From Culex pipiens pallens (Eukaryota; Arthropoda; Insecta; Diptera; Culicidae): DNA of 64,000 nt. A model generated the notes under the pieces. That model did not search any database, was not told the DNA's origin, and saw only the letters and a program-made list of their open reading frames with translations. How positions within the stretch are numbered: position 1 is the stretch's first letter; each line of letters starts with the position of its first letter. The DNA lies in the NCBI RefSeq assembly GCF_016801865.2, contig NC_068939.1:89362879-89426878 (forward strand), read 5' to 3'. Below, piece by piece: positions 13,121 to 25,315 of the stretch. The translations under genes were made by a program, and so were the position numbers.

Positions 13121-13938
13121 TTAAACAACGGCACTTCCGTTTTAATCAGATCTCGCTGAGCTGCTGCAATCGGAGGTAATAAATTGACACCCTCCCATTT
13201 GGTGTCAATAGTGATGAAATGTAGAAATAACCGACATCTGGTGATTGCTTAAACCTCAAACCATAGAACAATAATCAAGATGGAACGTTTATGTACAGAC
13301 TCAGCGATGGAATAATCATCTTCAAAAGAAAATCATTGAACGTTCATCAAGAAAAAAATCCGAAGGGAGCGTGGCTCACCTCTCTCGCGCACGAAAGGTC
13401 GGTAGAAGGAATCTTAAAAAAATCATCATCTTGATCTATCTTGATTATTCAGCGGAACATCTTTTTCACCACTACACTTGCAAGTGTTGCGTCACACGTC
13501 GGTAGATGAGCAATGTGTGTAAACAAAGTGAAATAAATGTTTTAAAGTGGTGCTAACAAGGAAATTCACAAAAAATCATCAGCAGATTGATTTTCTTGGA
13601 GAAGTTCGGGAGCGATTTTCTTTTGCGATATTTGCCTCCTCTCTCTTTCGCGGGTGAAGAAAGTTCGCAAGCGAAAATGATTTTTTTTTTGCGATTATTC
13701 CATCCCTGTGTACAGTTTTAATTACGTGAAACTTATCATGTTCAAAACTATTAAGCATTGAATGTTTAATTAACCTTCTAACGCCCATTTTTTTTTTTGA
13801 GTTATTTTATTTTTCCCGTGTTTGGGAGGTCATTTTGAGTAATTTTGTTTTACGAAGAACTTTACTTCTAATGTTTGATGTTTTATTTCTTTAATTTTCT
13901 AATAGTATTTGGAATATTCTATCACCTCGTATCATAAC

Positions 13939-14657
13939 CTGGGTGCAGAATAGTTGTCCGCAAAGCGGCCTCAATTTAGAACTGTCAAAGCGGAACCAAT
14001 TTACTGTTTGAAAAATGATACCAAGAAGTGGCAAGTATTGTAATCGATCTATGATTTTTTTTTGTCAGGAATAAAAAAGTCGAGGGCGTCGAGCTTTTGA
14101 GGTATTCGAAGTCAACAAATTTTTAGAAGAGTGTTGGAATCGAGATTGGCATAATTTGTCGCTAACATTTAAATAAGCGCTATATCTCACGCAAAACCTA
14201 TGTTTATGAGGTTTTTTGAAATGTTAGCGACGAATTATCAATAGCTGTGAATGGCACCAGGTAAATAAAATGGTATAAACTTACTCCGATATTATCACTG
14301 CGCTTCAAAGATACAAAATCAAGGAACTTCCATTCGGTTGCTCTTCAGATTCATAAAATTCCACCCACTTCTGACGCAATTGTTCGTCACGTGGAAAACA
14401 AAGATTGACTCTTTTGGCCGCCCATTATTTAGTCTACGAACAAAAAAAACGCAAAACACTTAATTTTTCAGCAAAAACTATAAAATCAACGGATCTAAAA
14501 TGTTTCAAAACAAGTCACTTCAGCGGCAAAAAATATGTCACGCTTGAGCTTGAACATAGCCTTCTACTTTGTTTATGTTTAAAGCTGTAGTGCAGTTGTA
14601 TTAGTGAATAGCAGTAGGGATCATTCAGTAATCACGTTACGCATTCTGTCTTTTCAG
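13939..14657. mobile_element. hAT-like element, family E, right tip deleted
   Basis: It starts CTGGGTGCAGAATAGTTG and ends ATTCTGTCTTTTCAG. It is a near-identical copy, in opposite orientation, of 58288-59003. That copy has the extra tip TACCCAG and an 8-bp TSD. Here the flanks read ATCATAAC on the left and CATAAC on the right, as if a 9-bp deletion removed the tip and two TSD bases. An internal hairpin surrounds 14155-14235. It encodes no transposase. Confidence 0.75.
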
Positions 14658-15281
14658 CATAACCTCTTGCTTTTTTAGTTTTTTTTTAAATGTTTTTGTA
14701 GTACAGCAATACCCCACGAAAACAGCATGGAAAAAACAAAAGTGCGGACTTAAAATATGTCTGGGGGTTCCCTGTGTGAAATAATTAATGTTTTCTGTTT
14801 GGCCATTAGGGGGACCTACGCCGTGTTAGGGTAGTCCGAAAAATTGCAATTTTCATTGCTTTTCGCAAAAACCACATGATTCAAAAAATCATCACTTCCG
14901 CCATTTCAACCGATTTATGAACCAAAGAGCCTATATCGGAAAATGTTTTTATCGGATTCCTCGTACAATCGTCATTTAAATTTTCGAAAAAAGCAAAAAG
15001 GCATAGTTAGACATATTATAAAAAATACTCAATACCTATTTTTACATAAAAACTTTAAAATATTTGTGAAAATCATAGCCAAAGTTGACCCCAGAAAAAA
15101 AAAATCTTTTTAAAACAAGTCAAACTTCCAAACCTATAATTTTCTAAAAATTTAATTAATTTCTGATATCTTTATCAATATACCGTAAAGCACACGTTTC
15201 TAATTGGAACAAATATAGAGTTTTTTAAAGGTTCTTAATTTTTTTTTGTATTTGATAAACAAATGAAAGACAATAGTTTAA
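14658..15281. other. No gene seen
   Basis: AT-rich, with no repeat boundary or frame of note. Confidence 0.4.
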
Positions 15282-15690
15282 TAAATTAAATAAATAAATA
15301 AATTGGCATGGCGTTCTCGATAACGAGCTTCCTACTCAAAACTAGGTGCCCGAAGGCTTTATTGTTGAGGCAATTGCAAACCACTTTTCACACTTAAAGT
15401 TTCCATCCACCCGGGTTTCAAACTGACGGCCTTTGCATTGTGAGTCCAACTATCTACCAGCGACTCCACCGAGACAGGACCTAGGAAGACGACTCCTACG
15501 CTTGGATTGAGCTAACGACCAAACCTCTAGGTTAGACAGGGGCCAACATTTACTTCCCCGTCCGACGGAAGGCGTGATCAGACAAATCTCGTCTCGAAAA
15601 ATGCCACCGGGACCGTCTGGGATCGAACCCAAGCCGACTGGGTGAGAGGCAACCACGCTTACCCCTACACCACGGTCCTGGATCGTACAA
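15282..15690 (-). mobile_element. tRNA-derived dimeric SINE
   Basis: Read on the minus strand, it starts with a tRNA-like head at about 15680-15605: A box GTGGTGTAGGGGTAAGCG and B box GGGTTCGATCCC. A body follows, then a second, weaker tRNA-like block near 15480-15405 (GGTAGATAGTTGGACTC, GTTTGAAACCC). It ends in a TTTA-repeat tail, seen on the plus strand as AAATAAATAAATAAATT at 15288-15304. Confidence 0.7.
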
Positions 15691-15981
15691 TTTAATTTTA
15701 ATTAGAAATACAGTCCAGACTCGATTATCCGAAGACCTCGGAAATTTTTCATTTCGGATAATCACGGAATCAAGAAAAATGATTTTTGAGCTTAAATATT
15801 ACCTAAAACATTCCCTAAAGTGATTATTATTTTTTTGGTATGCTGAAAGGCAATCAATAACTCAAATTTGACTAAAATAGGGTCGCAGAACTCAAATAAG
15901 ATGTAAAAGGAAAGAAAATAAAATAAATAAAAAAGATTTGTTGATCATTTAATTATTTGCAAAACACTTAAACATCCATAG

Positions 15982-16683
15982 TAGCGTGGTTCACGTTTCT
16001 ATGAAAAAGACAAAAGGTGTTATTTTGTCTTGCATCAACCGGAATTTCGTTCTTTTATGTCCCCAGAAGCACTCCTGAAAATTTGAGCCCATTTGGTAAG
16101 GTCTAGGAGCTCCAGTTTTAATTTGAAATTTATATGGGATTTTGATTTATTTTCCATGGGAAACTATCTTTTTTTACATTGTATTAGGATTTTTTTTTAT
16201 AAATCGATGAAATGACTTGATTCTTATAGTAGGAGATAGGTTTTGAACTGGGGAATAACTTTGTAGAACATACCAACATGCTAGGAAGTGACCCTTTAAA
16301 GATACAGATACTTTTAGATGATGGCTTTTGAAGGGGCCAGCCACCATCTAAAAGTATCTGTATCTTTAAAGGGTCACTTCCTAGCATGTTGGTATGTTCC
16401 ACAAAGTTATTCCCCAGTTCAAAACCTATCTCCTACTATAAGAATCAAGTCATTTCATCGATTTATAAAAAAAAATCCTAATACAATGTAAAAAAAGATA
16501 GTTTCCCATGGAAAATAAATCAAAATCCCATATAAATTTCAAATTAAAACTGGAGCTCCTAGACCTTACCAAATGGGCTCAAATTTTCAGGAGTGCTTCT
16601 GGGGACATAAAAGAACGAAATTCCGGTTGATGCAAGACAAAATAACAACTTTTGTCTTTTTCATAGAAACGTGAACCACGCTA
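15982..16683. mobile_element. hAT-like foldback MITE, 702 bp, perfect 8-bp TSD
   Basis: The whole element is a hairpin. TAGCGTGGTTCACG opens it and CGTGAACCACGCTA closes it. Arms of about 340 bp are nearly perfect complements around a loop at 16325-16342. The 8-bp duplication ATCCATAG flanks it exactly (15974-15981 and 16684-16691). The high arm identity suggests recent insertion or recent arm conversion. It is the same family as 1-477. Confidence 0.92.
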
Positions 16684-16691
16684 ATCCATAG

Positions 16692-19510
16692 TTAGTATTC
16701 AAAATTACATTTACACTCATAAATGCAAACTTTTTGTGTAAAAACTTATTTCTTTATGTGTGTGCGTACAACATCGAATGAGCGTTCGTCGACTACTGCC
16801 ACGCAGTGCAGCTATTTACTCAGTGAGCTAGGGCACTCATGACTGCACCGGGTTTGTTTATGTCACGGTTTTGTGATTTGGTGAATGAAGATGAAAAAAT
16901 CGTGTCAGCGTTATCGATTTTTGCGTCGTGATGACCCTTGACATTTTCAGCACTGCTGTCAAGATGTTTTCAAATCAATTTTATAAAAATGATCAACTGT
17001 AAATTGTTCCATTAAGCAAATCCGCTCTTGAATATCAATCTATGGCGGATCTACTAAAAGCAAATCGCTGCAGCCTATGCAGTACATACATACAGTCAGT
17101 GGGAGTACTGACCTGCAAGTACCTTCGTAGGACAAACTACCGTATCGATTCCAAACCTCAGAACTACTCCTAATTATGAGAACTGGCGCTAATAGACGCC
17201 GCACAGTCCACTGCAATTCGCGCCAATTACAGCTGTTTGTTTGAAAATCTCTGCTCGCGGTTAGTACTTAGCGTTGAACGGGCCAAATAGCCACCTTCTG
17301 GCAGTTATAATTTAGTTGCAAAAACACCACCCTGCCTCTTCGTCCGTTTTTTTTTCTGCAGCGCTGCCAGTTTAGAAGATTTGGGTGCTCACCGCGACAC
17401 CAGCCACTTCCTAGTACAGCTCGATTGACATGTGCCGATTCTCCCACTCGAAAGCTTCCGAATGGCGGTAGAGCGATGATTGATCCAAGGGCGCACCACA
17501 GACGTGAGATTTATTTGCTGTTTTAACGGTCATCGCGCGAGATTTACACCCCCTACCTCCGGCTTACCACACGATCTGAGTTGTCGCATAACCTGCCCCC
17601 CCAACCTCCACCATCACATTGTCTGAGGTTGGTATCGAGTTGGTGCGGTTGTCGCTTCGAAAGGGGGGTGCAACGAATTCTGCTGATTTAATTGCGGGCG
17701 TTTAAAAAACGAGACCCGTGATGATTTTACCATACGAGCGTGTAATTTGGGGTTCTGTAAGTTTGCCCGTAACTAATGTGCGAGTGTGTGTTGAATTTTG
17801 ATGTTTATGGCTATTAAACTCGTAAAGTTGCTTCTATTCGTGCGGTAGCTGTCCAAGTCGAACGAGAGAAAAAAAAAACAGCTTCCGATGTGGCAAAATA
17901 GTATAGGAATAATAACAAACCTATGCACTATGGGGTATTTCCATATAAGCGAGCGGCCAAAAATATTTTTTTGCTTTTTTGTGACTTTTTTGTGTTGTTT
18001 GTACTTAGTATAATGAAAACAAATGAATTTTGATATTTTTCCAAAAAAAAAAGTTTAATTTTCGATTTTTTCATATATTTGAGGCCACATGCATTAAAGT
18101 GGTGAATTTTGATATTCTTGCTCTGTCTATTTGATGCACGGAATGGCGGTTTATGCTATGTTAAAGTTTCTGATTTACGTTCAATCTCCCTCCTCTTTTT
18201 CTTGAGTTTAAATCACCCTCTCTTTGAAGACCCCCCCCCCCCCCCCATCCCCCTACAATTAAAATTTGATTTGGCCACTATTTTTGATACATCCAATGTA
18301 ACAGTCACATTTTTGCATATATGTTCGATAATAAGCTTTCCCTTAATGCTTACATACTCAAAATTCTCAAAAATGTTTAAATATTAATTTGACGGGCATT
18401 TGAAAAACCTATCAAAGTCACTCCGGGCTATCAAAGTCACCCCAGTTTACGGTACCAACAAAGTCATGAATATCAAATCAATTTCAAAACATACATAGCA
18501 GGTACGTCATTTCTGCCTCCGCAGGTAAATAATGTGATTTTAACCAAGCGTATACGCGAAATCATTAATTTTCTTGCATGAATCAAAATGTTCAAAATGG
18601 CATAACTCAAAAAGTGCACATAAGTGCACTTTGAAATTTGGAGACAAGTTAGGACATGGTTCAAATTTTAAGCTGCAAAATTTTCAGATCGCACAAATGC
18701 ACACAAAAAAGTACTCCATTAACAATGTTGAAAAAAACTAAATTTTGAATAAAAATCCATCTTTTTTGATTTTTATTATTTTTTTTAGCCTATAAAAGTG
18801 TGTTTTGTAAAATGTTATTGAAAAGTTGAATCAATTACCTTTCTGAATATTTATAATGATGCAGGAAAAAATACATAAACAGCTACACAGTACAACTATG
18901 AAAAATAATCATTTTTTTGTCAAAAAAACATGTTTTTTCTTACCATTTTCGCCTTTGAAGGTCTGCAATTCAGTGAATATTGAACCTACAACTTTCAAAC
19001 TCCGGATTTTTCTTAGTTAGAATGATTATTTTCGAAAAAAAATACCAAAAAAATAATTACAGTATGTCGGTTTTTCGATTTATGGCCGCCTGTAACCCCA
19101 TAGTGCTATGGTGCTAAGGGGATACCCTTAAGTTATTTATTCATTGCCGTTCGAACCTTGAACTTTAACTGCTAAAACAGCCTTATTTCCAAAACGTGAT
19201 TAGCTGATACTGTTTTTTTGATGTTCGATTCTATGAAGAAAATTATATACGTTGAAAGAACTTTTTTTTGTCTACTAGGGTGAATAGAAATTAAAATCAA
19301 ATGAAGGTATATGAAAAGTTTTGCCCATTGAATGTAAATAGACAAATAATTAAATTACATCTACCTGACACTTAACGAGTACATCACAATTTATCTAAAT
19401 ATCACAATCTCAGCGCCGGGTGCACCGTTGCATCGTGCTGACCGTGAAAATCTAACGGACCTTTTCCATAGAACACGCGAACATGTACTTGTCGTTTCAC
19501 GTTATTTCGA
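16692..19510. other. No gene identified
   Basis: 16740-17760 is less AT-rich, with short GC blocks but no usable frame. A C-run sits at 18231-18247. The remainder is AT-rich and unassigned. Confidence 0.4.
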
Positions 19511-19514
19511 CGTC

Positions 19515-19995
19515 GTCGTGCTATCTTGTCGCACCCGCCATTTCGACGTTCCGAGAAAAATGCGTTTTAATGTTTGACCTTGAATTAAAAAAAAATAAGC
19601 ACGCAATGTTAACAATAACAAACACGTTTTGTTTGGCTGACAATTCTATGCACTGTCCCGAAGTTTGGTTGAAGTTGGTTTCTGGAGTCCCGAGTTATAA
19701 TAACAAATTTTTACGGTAGTCCAACTTGTACGTGCGTCAAACGCGTTCTGATCTGAAATCCCTTTGGCCAGTTGTCGCACTTACATCAATTTTCAGGGAG
19801 TGACAAGATAGCACGACAAGGTTGAAACTGCATTCATATGTAAAGTGACAAAAAATGAACGGAGTTTTTTTTCGGATTTCATTGAATATCTCTGGATTCA
19901 AATCGAATTTTGGGGATCTGTGAAGGTCAAAAGGTGCACAAAATGGCGTTCTTAACTCAATTGTGCACGTATGACAAGTTAGCACGACGGCGACG
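19515..19995. mobile_element. Putative TIR element, about 480 bp
   Basis: CGTCGTGCTATCTTGTCGC near the left end and GACAAGTTAGCACGACGGCG at the right are imperfect inverted copies. A third inverted copy (TGACAAGATAGCACGAC) lies inside at 19800. No firm TSD. Confidence 0.45.
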
Positions 19996-21599
19996 ATTTG
20001 CCACTGCAGTGCACTGGCGAGGCAATTACATCTCTCTCACTCTCTCTCCCATGTATCACCACAACATCGGCACGAACTTGGTGCGATGTCCAATTCGCGA
20101 AAATCTCTCTATCCCTGCGAACAGTGATGCTGCTGCTGACACAAATACAGGTGCACGAGATGATTTTTACTCGCGCAGCTCCAAACGAAACGACGAGATG
20201 GATGGAAGCGATTGCGTTTTGCATCTATTTTCGATTCAAGTTCAAAGAAAACCCCAATGTCATCTCCGGTCATCGGAGCAGAGAGGGGAGCATCGCAGTT
20301 ATGTGAGTTTTGGTAGGGGTGTTTAGGTAAATTACAAATCATTTTCTTTAAAATCGACTCCTCTTCGATTTCCGTGAAATTTTGCTTTAAGGTAATTTTG
20401 ATCCCTGAACACGAATCCAAGGTCCATTTTTCCATCTCGTGACGGTAGGATGATAATTTTTTCTAGATTTTATTTGACAAGGCTTTTAAACTTTCAAAAA
20501 TAGTAAATGAAAACAAAACGTTTTTGTTTAAATAAATATTTTTCAGTGTTTAAAAAAAATAGCCGCAATACCACAATCTTGTCTTGTCAAACAAATTCAG
20601 CTGTTTTTAACTTAGATTGCGGTTAACTCAACGGAGAAGTTGCATTATTTTCTATTACCAAGCGTATCGGCAAACGAGGCAAATTTGAGCCCTAGTGCAC
20701 ATTCTTAATTTCAAAACTTATTTCTGTTTAATTTTTTTTTTAAAATGAAAATTTATTGTAAAATCTAATAACATACAAAAAGGTAAGATTTCCCATACAA
20801 ATTCAATGATCAATAAATTTCAAATCCTCAAATTGTGACTTGATCAATCGCTCCCAATTATTGAGGGGTTATTTAAGACCTAGGTTCTAGAAAATTGTAC
20901 ATATGTTTTATTTTTACTAGAGAGCCTATATGGAGAGGCGAAATGTCACTCTCAGGGTTCCAATCGAACTGTCAAATCGGGGTTCCAATCGAGCAACAAG
21001 ATCATGCAAGAACAAGGTTGGAATCAATTTAAAATAATTTTGGCAAAAACGATACTTATAACAACTACAAGTATTGTAAAACTGTTGATAATAATCTGGT
21101 AGTTTTTATTATGTTCGGTTACAAGAAAAGTGCCAACACCAAAGAAAAACTACAAGTTTTTCAACCTTAAATTTAAATGACTTTGGGTGTTTGAAATTTC
21201 TCCCAGAACATTTCAGGTCCCTACCCACGATTGATTTCAAACAAATCAAAATTTATATTATTTATAAATTTCTGAGTGATAATGTTGAACTTACGTATTA
21301 TGATTAAGTGACGTAAGTTTCTGCCATCCCGTTTTTTAGCAACACAACATTTCGACACATTTTCTTTCGTAAAAATAACTGATGAATGAGACTAACTTCA
21401 TTTTTCTTCTAAATAGTTTATCGAAAACCAATCCAAAACGTTGCATAATAATGGACAATTTAAAAACGACGTAGATTTTGGCAAGCAGAAACATTTGAAA
21501 AATTCGTGTTTCCAAAAACGGGATGGTACTGTACTGCCCATGTTCGCATAAAGTCTCATAAACAAAAACAGCAAGCTGAGAAAAACGAATTTGATGTTT
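19996..21599. other. No gene identified; a repeat fragment at 20356-20445
   Basis: 20000-20310 is less AT-rich. It holds overlapping frames of 138, 108 and 102 residues on both strands with no recognisable domain. 20356-20445 repeats 10100-10190. The rest is AT-rich. Confidence 0.4.
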
Positions 21600-22245
21600 G
21601 TCCCACACCTTAGGCTACGTGTTGAATTTTCGCGAAAAAACTGGATTTCCTCCTGATTTCTAGAACAAAGTACTGGATGTTTTAGGCAAATAAAAAGAAA
21701 GAAAAAAAAACGTTTTAGACGACTTTTGAGGACGCTATATCTTCTTTCAGGAGCAAGTTAGCACCATACTCTCTTCGGCAAAGTTGTAGAGGACATTCCA
21801 GAGCATCCGAATATGAGTCCGGTTTTGACATAGCATGAAACGTGGATTTGATAAATACCAAAATCCAAAAAAATGATTTTTCCCATACAAATTTATATGG
21901 AAAATTGAATCGCTTTGCGCAAAGTGAGGACTAAACCAATCGGTCCCAAACTTTGAAGAGTAGTTTAGGACCCCAAAAAGAACTGAAAAAGTGCTGTGCT
22001 GGAAAATCGATTTTGATATTACACCCTAATGGGACATTAGGGTGTAATATGGTTGTATGGAAAAAAAAGTTGTTCAAATTTAGTGAGCACAGCACTTTTT
22101 AAGTTCCTTTTGGGGTCCTAAACAACTCCCCAAAGTTTGGGACCGATTGGTTTAGTCTTAACTTTGCGCAAAGCGATTCAATTTTCCATATAAATTTGTA
22201 TGGAGAAAACCATTTTTTTGGGATTTGATATTTATCAAATACCTA
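21600..22245. mobile_element. Foldback repeat family F
   Basis: 21850-22030 and 22045-22240 are inverted copies (ATTGAATCGCTTTGCGCAAA against its complement) around a small hairpin ACCCTAATGGGACATTAGGGT at 22023. A single-arm copy with the same left part (TCTTTCAGGAGCAAG, CGGCAAAGTTGTAGA) is at 24880-25315, and a left-end fragment is at 27975-28090. Confidence 0.65.
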
Positions 22246-22591
22246 CTGTTATTGATCAATGAAAAAATAATATATTTATGACCTACTGCAACAGTAGGCT
22301 AATCCGGTCTGTCACGAAGTTTGACATCTTGGCCAATCTTAATCTGAGTTCTGGAACATGGGTCATGTGGTCAATTCAGTATTGTATCATAGAAAAACAA
22401 ATTCTGTCGATATTTAGCCACGCGAGGCTCTTACTGAACCCGTCGGAACAATAATTCCGGTGAAAATCCGACCATTTCTCGGTTCCCAACTGTCCGTCCT
22501 CGGTGTCATTTACATAAGAAAATCCTGATTGGACTTGGAAACCAAAGTGGAGATGGAAGTTACCAGCAATTAGCTAGGTCTTAAATTACAC

Positions 22592-24537
22592 AGCAAAAAA
22601 TAGTGTAAAAATGGAAGCTTGAAAATGGAATGTTTAAAAAAAGAATGTGTAATATTACATCTGTTTTAGATGAATTGCAACCAAAAATTTTGCCAATCAT
22701 ATTTTCCCCATAAAATGATAAATATTTCGATTGAAGATTTAATTTTTCGTCTACTATGATGCAATATTGCACACAACAGTGTTTCGAACATGACTTTCGA
22801 AGCAGAATTTTTTTTTGCATCAACTGTCAAACCAAACCAAAACAAACGTCGGTGATTCGTGAACGTGTGAAGATGGTGAGCAAAAGTTGTTTGAATTGGT
22901 AAGTGAAATTACTTTGTCTCGACTAAAACCACAGTTGGACGAATTTATGTAAACAAAACAAACAAGTTCTTGTCTTGCCGGAACGGTTTTTGGGTGCCAT
23001 TGAAAATGAAGAGAATTTTTAGGTTTTTTTTAAAGCTTCCAGAAGGCAGACTTGTTGGCCAGTTTACGTCTTGCATTCATTGTCTATAAAGTAATTCTAA
23101 TTATGACCATTTTTAATCTTCCCGAATCAGAATGCAACGCCAGAATCTACTCGATTATCTCAGTGATGTCATTTTCCGGAAGTCAAGCAAACTGGTTCGG
23201 TTTCCCTGGCTGCGTCGCCGTCTGTTCCGCCGAGTAATCGAAGGAAAATTGGACTCGCCCTTCTAGCAGCTGCAAAAGGTCTTCCTACACCGGAAGTGCC
23301 ACACGGCGTAACTTCAGGTCTGGCTGATGACAAGGTAAAAAATGATAAAAAATCTCTTTGTTTTCCGGTTAACTTTGCTATCTTCCAGTTCCGCAGGTAT
23401 TCTTCTGACCCCTATGCCAACAATCAACAGACAAAGTTGCGGGGTGATGATCCGGGAGGTCGTCGTGGTCATTGGGAGATGATAGACGACTGACTGGCAC
23501 CCTCGAGTACACCGCCCATTCCCAACAGCTTCAAGAATTAGTCAAAGTGATCTCCGGCGATGACGAAAACAGCGAATTGGGACTCGATCTGGGAACGGGA
23601 GGAAAGTTAAATGGCCTTCGACAGTCGGGATGATCTCATCAAGCCGGAAGACGCGCTGTTGTGATGAAAGAAGGAATCTACCATGTTTGAACCGCTAAAG
23701 AAGGAAGGTGTAGTAACATTTCTTCCAGCGAGGACAACATCTTGGCTAAGAAAAGTACTCCGCCGATGCCACCGAGCAAACCGTACACGGAAGATATCAA
23801 GGACAATGGCCGAATGTTCCTCTCGAGCCTACCCTCCATCGATGACGAAGTCGACGACATTGGAAGAAAAGGTGTGGCACCCTCGTCGACTTCGTCATCG
23901 TTGGAGGGTAGGCTTGAGAGGAACATCTAGTCGCAGTCCCGCTTCCTTGTACGAAGTGTCACTAGCGCCTTCCTCTCTGGACGGTTCCAGCGGATTCTTT
24001 CTTCAACTCCATCATACCGTGTTCCGGCTAGACTTCCACCGCATGCATCGACTGTGGCTCGAGCCTCAGGTGGGCCTGGACCTCTGTTATTCGCTTCCAC
24101 CATCGGCATCGCTGTCATCTTCCGCGCGGCTGTCATCAGTCAGGCTCGTCGGGGCCAGTCACCGACGTCAAGTCTACAAAAGTGCACACCAACCTCGTCC
24201 GAAGCGCTGGCCTAAAGAGCCAGAAAATTCATTAATGTCATAAAATAAAAGATGAATTCAAAAATACGTCCTGTTTATGTTGTTTAACATTTATGACAAT
24301 CCGATACCTATCCTCTCGTCCTCCCAGCCTCAAATTAAACATTTTTAGATGTAATATTCGACATTTTTTGCAAAAATTTGGCATTTTCTGTGGTAAAATT
24401 ATATATTATATGAGGTAAATTTATATCATATATGGAGTAAATTTTGACATTTTCAGAGGTAATATTAAAGCTTTTTTCTTACATAAAAGATGTACCCCTT
24501 CCCAGATGTAATATTACCACGTTTTTTTTTGCTGTGT
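22592..24537. mobile_element. TIR element carrying a gene remnant, about 1.95 kb
   Basis: The ends ACACAGCAAAAAA and TTTTTTTTTGCTGTGT are inverted. Inside them a second inverted pair appears: GTAATATTACATCTG (22650) and CAGATGTAATATTAC (24505). TAATATT motifs are scattered through the terminal 200 bp of the right side. The middle (22872-24250) is GC-richer and looks like a spliced transcription unit. No transposase and no clear TSD. Confidence 0.55.
22882..24250 (+). pseudogene. Unrecognised gene remnant inside a TIR element
   Basis: I do not recognise the protein. A possible start ATG at 22873 leads to a GTAAGT donor at about 22899. Later coding-like blocks are separated by short intron-like gaps, the clearest with donor GTAAAA at 23334 and acceptor TATCTTCCAG at 23388. 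One frame reads KIGLALLAAAKGLPTPEVPH before this intron and FRRYSSDPYANNQQ after it. Another reads GTLEYTAHSQQLQELVKVI, then TPPMPPSKPYTEDIKDNGRM. Stops at 23166, near 23630 and near 23690, a frameshift near 23490 and a frame break after 23927 make it non-functional. It ends near AATAAA at 24243. At 23811-23927 the sequence folds back on itself: MFLSSLPSIDDEVDDIG is encoded on both strands. The composition differs from the AT-rich flanks. It could be a captured host gene fragment. Confidence 0.4.
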
Positions 24538-24684
24538 ACGTTTAAAATCCGATCACTTCGGTCCTCTTGGTACACATGGATCCCCGAACAACCATACCAC
24601 ATCAATTTGAGACTGTTTCCCTATCAAAACATTTATGAAAAAAATCGTTCTTTCCTCATAAAACTCTAGAAACTATAAAAGAAC

Positions 24685-24860
24685 GCCGTTGATCAACGCA
24701 TTGATTATCGATAATCAACGCGTTGATCAACGCCGTTTAAATCAACGACTCCGTTGACGTTGACGATTAAATCAACGATGGCTGCGATTACGATTACGTT
24801 TAAATCAACGATCAACGACTTCGATGATATAAACGCCGTTGATTTCAACGATTAACAGCA
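24685..24860. repeat. Degenerate ATCAACG heptamer array
   Basis: About 20 copies of ATCAACG, GTTGATC and close variants in both orientations over 175 bp, at irregular spacing. It has strong self-complementarity and no coding sense. Confidence 0.7.
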
Positions 24861-24879
24861 TTGCTCTGGAATGTGCTCT

Positions 24880-25315
24880 ACAACATACCAGAAACAAGTA
24901 TGGTGCTAGCTTGCTCCTAAAAAAAGATACAGCGTGTTCAAAACTAGTCTTAAACGTGTTTTTTGTCGAAAATCACGTTTTAGACGAGATTTAAGGACGC
25001 TGTATCTTCTTTCAGGAGCAAGCTTGCACCATACTCCCTTCGGCAAAGTTGTAGAGCATATTTCAGTGCATCCAAATATGAGTCCGGTTTTGATAAAGCA
25101 TGAAACGTGGATTTGATAAATGGTAAAATCCAAAAAAAAAATGGTTTTCCCCTTACAAATTTATATGAAAAATTGAATCGCTTTGCGCAAAGTGAGGATT
25201 AAACCAATCGGTCCCAAACTTTTGGGAGTTGTTTAGGGCCCCAAAAGGAACTGAAAAAGTGCTGTGCTGGAAAATCGATTTTGATATTACCCCCTAATGG
25301 GACATTTATACGATC
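24880..25315. repeat. Repeat family F, single-arm copy
   Basis: Matches 21740-22030 (GACGCTGTATCTTCTTTCAG, ATTGAATCGCTTTGCGCAAA, AAAGTGCTGTGCTGGAAAAT). Its own left end folds on itself between 24880 and 25060. Confidence 0.6.
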
